Made by a program: the position numbers and the translations under genes. Of a stretch of DNA of 64,000 nucleotides, positions 57,165 through 64,000 are shown in pieces. The notes beneath the pieces are model-generated. The model did no database searches. It was not told the origin of the DNA and saw only the letters and a list, made by a program, of their open reading frames with translations. The stretch lies in NCBI RefSeq assembly GCF_029227915.1, contig NC_079881.1:20249501-20313500 (forward strand), written 5' to 3'. Source of the stretch: Hydractinia symbiolongicarpus. Lineage: Eukaryota; Cnidaria; Hydrozoa; Anthoathecata; Hydractiniidae. The number at the start of each line of letters is the position of its first letter. The first letter of the stretch is position 1.

Positions 57165-58781
57165 GTTAATGGCATTGGAGATATTGATCCACCAGGAAGA
57201 CAGTTCAAAGTTCCTGGGAAAGATGCAGCTGTTGGTGACGACGATGTTGATGGTACATTTGATGATGCAGTTGGTGGTAGAGTTGACAATGCAATTGACG
57301 GTACAGGTGGCAGAAGAGTCGATGAAGGAATTGACGATAAAGGTGGCGGTAGAGTTGACAATGCAGTTGGCAGTACAGGTAGCGGTAGAGTTGACGATGC
57401 CATTGACGGTACAGGTGGCAGTAGAGTTGACGATGCAGTTGGTGGTACAGTTGACGAAGGCTTAAAAGTAGATGGCATTAAATGTTTTAAATTTATGGCC
57501 AGTGGGTTGAACGGGTATATGCCACATGACCGAAATGATGAAAGGATGCGAGCGTAGCTAAAGGTTTCCTCGTACGCCAGCTTAAAAACAGCAGAAAATT
57601 CAGTTAAATTGTAACATTTCTGTGATGCCCAACCTTGCAATATGAATCTTGTCAGTAATTCTGCTGAAGTATGTCTTGAGTGGACCATACAATCCAACAT
57701 CCAATGGCTGAAGCACATGAGTTGTGTGAGGGGGGAGGCAATACAAGATAACTTGGTTCTCCATAGCAGCATCTATCAAATTGAGGTTGATGTGGGATCC
57801 GTGGCCATCAATTATCAAGATTCTTTTCCCCAAATGTTTAGTTTTTGGAACAAATAAACGAGTAAACCACTTGAAGAACAGGTCTTCGTCCATATATCCA
57901 TTGTCGGATTTGCCATATACAGCATCAGTGGGGCCACTGGCAGAGTAGTTTCCGCTTGGAAAAGACTTCTCAAAAATAATAAAAGGTGGAACCATCAGTC
58001 CGCCTGGAGAAGCACTCTAAATTCAACTCTAAATTCATCCCCGATTCATCCACATTAAATATTGTTCCAGGCTTGTCTGTTAAATTCTCACTTTTCAAAA
58101 GGTTTCCCAAAGTCAAAAAGTGTCTATTTATAACAACAGGATTTGCCATCCTCGCCCTTCCTCTGTCCAGCAAATCTGACTTTCTGATTGCTACATCACT
58201 TAAATGACGTTTGCGGAACTAGTTCCACGACGTTTTCCCAGGCCCATTCTCAACATTGAATCTACTTTCCCTTCCTGACCTCTTTACAATGTTTAATGCG
58301 AATGACTTTATCATAGGAATGGTCAGGGGAAAGCATGATTCGACATGTATTTAATGTACGCCACCAAGCTTTTTTCCTCATCTGCCATTAGCTCAGTTTG
58401 CTTTCCTGATTTTAAAGGATGGTTGTTATGGACTTTGTCCGATAACGTTTTTCGTGGGATATCAAAAAATCTTGATGCCTCAGAAATTGACATGCCGTCA
58501 TCTAACACTGCACTCACAGAATTCACCATCTCTTCTTCAGACCATTTCATATACTTTGGAGCCATGTCTAAAAATTGGCAGACAATGATATACAAATACA
58601 AATTTTAAAAAAAATAATAATAATAATTTAGTAAAAAAAATTATATCGCACAAATATTGTACTTCTTTTTTCCCTTTCGTAGACATGTCGGCATAAGTTT
58701 TCTAGAAGAACAAAAAGAAGACAGAAGAACAAATTTGCCGCGAAATAGATATTCGAATATTCTACTTACCGAAATTGTTTG

Positions 58782-58924
<143 letters not shown>

Positions 58925-59327
58925 CGTGGTACTTTTAAGTTCGCCACCCACAAAAAATTGCTAATAATGATTTAAATACATCATGGAGCTCACGAGAACA
59001 TAAAATAAGTCTATTATTTATGGAATATGTCGATTTTTAATCAGACTTTACATAAAAATAATATGGCGAACTTACACGTCATATGGCTAACTTATAAGTC
59101 AGAGGTTAGCGTTGTACTTCATAAAATGGGCGGAGGGCGGTTCAGACGGGGCGTAAAAATAAGATTCAATTGGCGTGCGATGAATTTTGCTTTCAATTCA
59201 AACAAGAACCGGAGCCATAATAACGAGGCATGGATTACTATGGTAGGTTTTCTGAAATTCTGGCGAACTTATACGACTTTTTTCTTTCCTTTTTTTAAAC
59301 TTTATATATATAATGATGTTACCTGGG

Positions 59328-59563
59328 ATCCAAGAATACACCTTTACAATAATTCGGAAAAACTAACACTCCATCGCAGCTTATTTTGCGATCGAAGGAG
59401 GTAAACATCACACTTTTATAAGAGTCTATTAAGGAGAAAACTGGAGAAAACACGCTTTCGTCTCTAACAAACTCTCATAAAAACACGATTTTTACCTCCT
59501 TTTTTCTGATGTTGTAAAACGATGGAGAGCCGTAGGAACGCATGCACAATGTAAAGGTGTATT
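59328..59563. repeat. 236-bp imperfect inverted repeat (MITE-like)
   Basis: Left arm ACACCTTTACAATAATTCGG, CCATCG, GGAGGTAAACATCACACTTT, and right arm with the inverse (GATTTTTACCTCC, CGATGG, ATTGTAAAGGTGT). Arms are about 100 bp with about a 40-nt loop. No target duplication identified. Confidence 0.65.
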
Positions 59564-60764
59564 GCCATAAAACAAGAAGTGTTTTTCCTTTGTCGACAAC
59601 AAAGAATGTATTAAAAACTTTACAGTAATTTATTTTCTTTCTTTTGTAAGGTATGAGCACATTTTGTTTTAAAATAAAAAGCTCTCTTAGACTTTCCTTC
59701 TGTGAGTTTTTTAAATTGTGACATTTTTGTTTCAGTATATATAATTTGTTTTATCATTAGCAGGTGGCATGTTTATTTTTTAAAAAGGCATAATTACAGG
59801 AAGTTTGTGTACCATACTAACCTATGGGTTACATTATACAGACCACTTGTTCTTAAATCAATGTAGCTCGGCTTTCAGGTCAGCAATGTGAAATTCCAAC
59901 CTGAATTTACAGGACTGGTCTAGACATATTGTTCTTTTTCGTAATGAGTTAGTTTCTTCAAATATATTAAAGAAAGTCACACCAGTGTTTGCTTATTATT
60001 TGCTAAAAGAAGACATCAGTCAATTTTCCTTCAATTTTGCCATATGTTTCTGTTTCCGTATTTATGAATATAATTTAAGTTAGATTTGGGTAACCACTTT
60101 CTATTAATCAAATGATCCTCTAGATTTTCTTTTTTAAGTTGGGCTTGACAATTTTAATATAGTCATATAAATGAAGAGAAAGCAAAAAATCTATCAGTTG
60201 TGAACGAAGTGCAGTCCACACTGCAAAATAAAACCCTGCAAACCGTATATGCACTCTTTGTTTCCTACTTCCAGTTTTTCGCTGCACTCTATTTCAGCAC
60301 ATCTTCTTTTTTTTGTTATCAAGCAGAAATTACATGCCCATCCTTTCAATGAATAACCTAACATTTCATAAGCTGCATTCGAAGGGAATGTGGTCTTACC
60401 TATAGTGGATGTATATCTGATATTCAACAAGAATGCACATGCTGTATCTGTTGTGTTATACATATGCTCAAATTGATTCTCGTTAATAAAATTTGTTTTA
60501 TGTGTTTGTAAATGTTCACAACATTGGCCTCAATTATTCAAAATTATTTTAGAACAATTTTGAAACCAATCAGATAGTAATTAATTTAATAACAAAATAA
60601 GTCAATACTGTGACAATTTGAATGATTGAACCAACCAAAAATGAAACCAAAACTTAATTGCGTAAAATTTAGACCTTTGAATATCAGGGTTGAATTATCA
60701 TGAATTATTTAATGTGTGTATTCTACATCATTATGTAGATTTTACTAGTGTAAAAATAATAAAA
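59564..60764. other. RhoGDI upstream region
   Basis: AT-rich, with no gene recognised. The minus-strand frame 60194-60463 has several cysteines but no domain I recognise. The RhoGDI promoter and any 5' UTR exon should lie here. No TATA box stands out. Confidence 0.4.
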
Positions 60765-62571
60765 ATGGCAGAGGATGCAGAAATTAAGCCAATTGACAAT
60801 ACTGAGCCTGAAGAAACCCCTGGATATGTTCCCCCTGCAGAAAAAACAATCGATGAAATCACCAAACTTGACCAAGATGATGAATCCTTGGTAAAATACA
60901 AACAAGCTCTGTTGGGTGCTGCTAGCGGCGATGCTGGTATTTCATATTTTCATCATACAATCTAATCTGGTGCAATATTTTAAAAAATCTTGCACTCCCA
61001 ATCTGGCCGGGTAGTTAACGTTGTTTTTATTGTAGTCTTTATTTTATAGCACCAGCTGATGATCCAAGAAAAGTTGTTGTTCAGAAAATGATGCTTGTCA
61101 GTGAAGATCGTACAGACATAGTGCTTGATTTAACAGGTAAAAATATTTTTTAACAGATGTGGTGGCTTCCAAGTTTTCGTTTTTTTTTTGAAGTTTATCT
61201 GTTTTGAATCTACTGCAAGCCCTTAATTTAGATAATGTTGGTTTTATAAGGACCAATTATAACTGCTTTATTTTTTAGGTGATTTGTCAAAACTACCACC
61301 CATGACTGTAAAAGAAGGCGTCGAGTATAAAATTAAAATTGAATTTAAGGTAATTACTATGTTTGGGTATTCATATTTTAATTTTTTAAAATTTAACTGT
61401 TTTTAGGCCTAATATACCATAACGAAGCATGCGCAAAAGTGAAGTAATGGTATTAGGTCCAAAGTGAAGAGCAGAATGTGAAACAAGTACTTCATATTTG
61501 CTCAAGTAAAGTGAAGTGAAGTTAATTTAGGGACAATTTTAGGATTAACTAAGAAGAAATTATGCTATATTTTAGTTTTATCTTTTTAAAACGCAGAACA
61601 CCTCGACAAAGAGAAATAAAAGAATACTAGCAATTTCAACATGCAAATAATTTCTTTAACCAAAAAACGTATGTGCCTGCTTCTATTTTCGCTCCTACTT
61701 CATAGATGTGAACCAAGCATTAGTTATACGCTTCTATTTAGATATGAACCAGGCATTAGTGATACGCTTTTCTTAGATGTGAACCAGGCATTAGTGATAC
61801 GTTTTTCTTAGATGTGAACCAGGCATTAGTTATACATTTTATTCAGTTGTGAACCAGGTATCAGTTATAAACATTTTCTAAATGTGATCCAGGTATCAGT
61901 TATATGCATTTTTCAGATGTGGACCAGGCATTGGTTATACGCTGTTTTAGATGTGAACCAGGCATTAGTTATGTGCTTTTTTAGATGTGAGCAAGGCATT
62001 AGTTATGTGCTTTTTTCAGATGTAGACCAGGCATTAGTTTTACGCTTATTTAAATTTGAACCAGGCACTATTTATACGATTTTGTTAGATGTGAAAACCA
62101 GGTATTAGTTACACGCTTTTCCCACATTTATGTGTCTTTCTGTCGTTTGCTGTATTCCCTTGTAGCGATTATTTTCCATTGCTTTTCGCGTCGTGAAAAT
62201 TATAAAATGACAATTGATTTGATCGTTTTAGATTCAACATGAAATCGTGTCTGGTCTGCGCTACCACCATACTGTATCTAGAAAGTCTATGAACGGTACG
62301 TCTCGAAGTCGATAATGGTTGATGAATGAGTATATCTGTAATAATAAATAAAATTCTGACATTTTTTTTTTGTATAGTTGACAAACAAACGTACATGGTT
62401 GGTAGTTACGGCCCAAGAGCTGAACCACATTTGTGGACTTCTCCATCAGATGAAGCACCGAAAGGTTTAATAGCTAGAGGTCACTACAAAATCAAAAGTA
62501 AATTTATCGATGATGACAAAAACGTGCACTTGCAGTGGGAGTGGTCGATGGATATCAAAAAGGACTGGTAA
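60765..62571 (+). CDS. ARHGDI: Rho GDP-dissociation inhibitor
   Basis: Cytosolic chaperone that extracts prenylated Rho GTPases from membranes and holds them in the GDP state. Five exons: 60765-60936, 61050-61136, 61279-61349, 62232-62295, 62378-62571. Borders are GT/AG, the phases fit, and the sum is 588 nt (195 aa; human RhoGDI1 is 204). Visible: an acidic N-terminal regulatory arm with [10 protein letters not shown] and [16 protein letters not shown], then the immunoglobulin-like lipid-binding domain with [59 protein letters not shown] and [11 protein letters not shown] at the stop, all family hallmarks in order. The start is the first ATG, preceded by AAAA. A poly(A) signal follows at 62680-62685. 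Subtype within the family is not assigned. Confidence 0.95.
61700..62115. repeat. 33-36-bp tandem repeats in RhoGDI intron 3
   Basis: About 12 imperfect copies of AGATGTGAACCAGGCATTAG plus TTATACGCTTTTT. They occupy half of the largest intron. An open frame of 74 aa (61884-62108) is a by-product. Confidence 0.88.
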
Positions 62572-62679
62572 CGAGTTTGGCCCCGTTGTTGTTCTTATTT
62601 CGTGACAGTAATTTAATATTTTTTATTTCTTTTTATTGAATTCGAAAAATCCTGATAATTAAAAAAATTTTTATTAGGA

Positions 62680-62685
62680 AATAAA
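62680..62685 (+). terminator. Polyadenylation signal of RhoGDI
   Basis: AATAAA 109 nt after the TAA stop, the first canonical hexamer downstream. Confidence 0.6.
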
Positions 62686-62699
62686 AGTTAGGTTTTTAA

Positions 62700-63859
62700 A
62701 TTCTAACGAGACCTTAACGTTTTGTTATTCCTTCAAAGTACTTGCTTGTGGGTTGTTTTTTTTTATATCAGAACTTTGATTATTTAAGAAATATGCTTAT
62801 ATATATATTATAAAACGATTCCTGTCTATCTGTCTTTCATTGCAAACGCAGTCTTCACTTTTTTGTATCAACTGATTTTGTATATGTCAAAATAAACAAC
62901 CCACGTACATTAATACCTGTTTCGTTTTTGTCATTTAGGGTTTTTGCACTCATACCTTCATCGTAACTCGCACGGTATAACTTGTCGCGTATATAGACGA
63001 TTTTTACTTGAGTTTCTAATGTTTACACGAGTTTCCAATGTTTAGACAAAATTTCAATGTTTACACGAGCTTTCAATGCTACAAAAATTCTTATCAGTAC
63101 CACATATGGATAATAACCTTAATTTATGAAAATTCAGGACTAATTGTAGAAAAAAAAAATTAAGGTACAAATCGAAAGGTTAAAATCTTTATTCTCTTAT
63201 CTGGTCTCTTTCAAGAAGTTACAAAAATGTCAGTGTAAATTTCTTTTTCACTGGTTTTTTCGATCACTATGCGCAAAATTTGTTCGCGAAAATAAAGACT
63301 AAGTGTTTTATTTTTTATGAAATTTGCCGAGTTTTTTTTATCGAATTTTCATTTTTCTTTTATTCGTTTAAAGTAAAATATAGAAAAATGTGTCATCGAA
63401 ATGGCCTTACCTAAAAATTAATACACATTAAATTGCACTTTTTCGAATTTTTCACCCCTAAACAGTGTTAGTTTATTTATAGTTAGTCGTTTTATCTCCC
63501 CCCATTTTACAGAAAATTTCGTAATACCCCCTTAGGTCATTATATCACCCCTGCACTTTAAGAAATCCCGGAGTACCCAACCCCCCCTTTTAAATTGCCG
63601 TCCTGGTATCATAGAGTCACTTTAACGAAATTAAATACCGCGAAAACGTTCCATAACTTTTGATTCTAAACACCCTGCAAGTAACCTTTAGGCCTGCCAA
63701 ATCAAATCACTGCACTGCTTTTGGTCACTGTTAGGAGTGAATTTTTTGTATGACCCATTGATGGGCGTGTCCGCCATTCGTTTTAGGGAGTAATGTAAAT
63801 AGGGTTTAAGAGAGGCGACATGTTCACGCAAAGTTGACTTCTTTCTCTTTTGATTTTAG
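62700..63859. other. RhoGDI 3' flank, no gene recognised
   Basis: AT-rich sequence with a CTGTCTATCTGTC-containing repeat piece near 62800-62860, repeated GTTTACACGAG(T/C)TT words near 63015-63075, and C-rich runs near 63500-63590. No convincing frame. Confidence 0.4.
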
Positions 63860-63913
63860 AAGGTTCCAGTACCTGCAAAGGACAAGAAACTATTGGGGAT
63901 GTTGTCTAAATGA
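63860..63913 (+). CDS. Candidate small terminal exon (17 residues)
   Basis: A strong polypyrimidine tract and GATTTTAG acceptor are followed by 17 codons (KVPVPAKDKKLLGMLSK) and TGA, then an AATAAA at 63977-63982. It has the structure of a last exon on the plus strand. The only plus-strand gene upstream is RhoGDI. Exon 3 of RhoGDI ends in phase 0 and could join it, but that would remove half of the domain. May instead end a gene not otherwise seen. Confidence 0.35.
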   Translation, partial: KVPVPAKDKKLLGMLSK

Positions 63914-63976
63914 AATTAAAACTGAGTTAATAACTTGATTTTAAATATATTAATACTACTATTCTTTTTATATACA

Positions 63977-63982
63977 AATAAA
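63977..63982 (+). terminator. Polyadenylation signal after the 63860 exon
   Basis: AATAAA 63 nt after the TGA of the candidate terminal exon. Confidence 0.4.
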
Positions 63983-64000
63983 TTCATGGAAAAAAACTCA

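Larger units (their letters stand above)
55637..58565 (-). pseudogene. Tigger/pogo (CENP-B-like) transposase with PHD-like C-terminus, broken
   Basis: From 58565 the minus strand encodes an HTH of psq/CENP-B type (MAPKYMKWSEEEMVNSVSAV, SISEASRFFDIPRKTL). A frameshift and a TAG nonsense follow near 58220-58320. DLLDRGRARMANPVV and the first Asp block IFNVDESGMNLE follow at about 57970-58170. A deletion with frameshift leads to 57600-57995 with GYMDEDLFFKWF and the second Asp block ILIIDGHGSH plus YCLPPHTTHVLQPLDVGLYG. Then FRSCGIYPFNP, a linker of 10-residue Pro/Ser repeats (57230-57470), a 57093-57164 insertion, a basic coiled coil (56930-57060), a LINE insertion, and a C-terminal CNVCKRGF...WILCAKCSCWMHNVCKG zinc finger (55650-55780) resembling PHD fingers. 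It cannot yield a full protein. Confidence 0.85.

Overview
The window is animal nuclear DNA: AT-rich, split by many introns, and full of transposons. The muscle-type myosin II gene, the intron-rich conserved genes and the transposon set suggest a cnidarian, probably a medusozoan/hydrozoan. That placement is inference. Four conserved host genes can be rebuilt exon by exon with GT/AG borders and consistent phases: a striated-type myosin II heavy chain (+, 1440-16626), mitochondrial NADPH:adrenodoxin/ferredoxin reductase FDXR (-, 33646-40183), N-alpha-acetyltransferase NAA60 (-, 41124-44442) and a Rho GDP-dissociation inhibitor (+, 60765-62571). Their functions are unrelated, so this is a stretch of ordinary chromosome and not an operon-like system.

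Layout. 1-232 is a 30-bp tandem repeat. 1392-16626 is the myosin gene, with 28 coding exon positions. One position (exon 5, loop 1 at the ATP pocket) exists as two tandem, probably mutually exclusive exons. The last exon also exists as two tandem alternatives that encode different, related tailpieces. 18057-29657 is an 11.6-kb EnSpm/CACTA-like DNA transposon with short inverted ends, arrays of GACGTC-rich palindromes just inside both ends, a TNP2-type transposase with a broken N-terminus, and a second spliced gene of 11 exons ending in a DUF4806-like domain. A 2.3-kb foldback element with a perfect 9-bp target duplication sits inside it. A 509-bp near-perfect hairpin follows the transposase stop. 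A mariner-like MITE lies 22 bp outside the right end.

30-33.6 kb is mostly non-genic and includes a 25-bp minisatellite carrying the CACGTG E-box. FDXR spans 33.6-40.2 kb with an intronic 18-bp minisatellite and tRNA-derived SINE pieces. A 27-bp minisatellite lies just upstream of its start codon. NAA60 follows. 45.3-47.7 kb is a broken RTE-like LINE. 48-54 kb has no complete gene but holds several exon-like pieces and a decayed coding region interrupted by a small MITE with a 9-bp target duplication. 55.0-59.3 kb is a decayed pogo/Tigger transposon that was hit by two LINE-derived insertions. RhoGDI closes the window, with one orphan terminal-exon candidate near the end.

The most notable items are the two duplicated, alternatively used exon pairs of the myosin gene and the two-gene EnSpm-like transposon, which resembles the plant TNPD/TNPA layout. 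No search was run. Family names rest on motifs read by eye.
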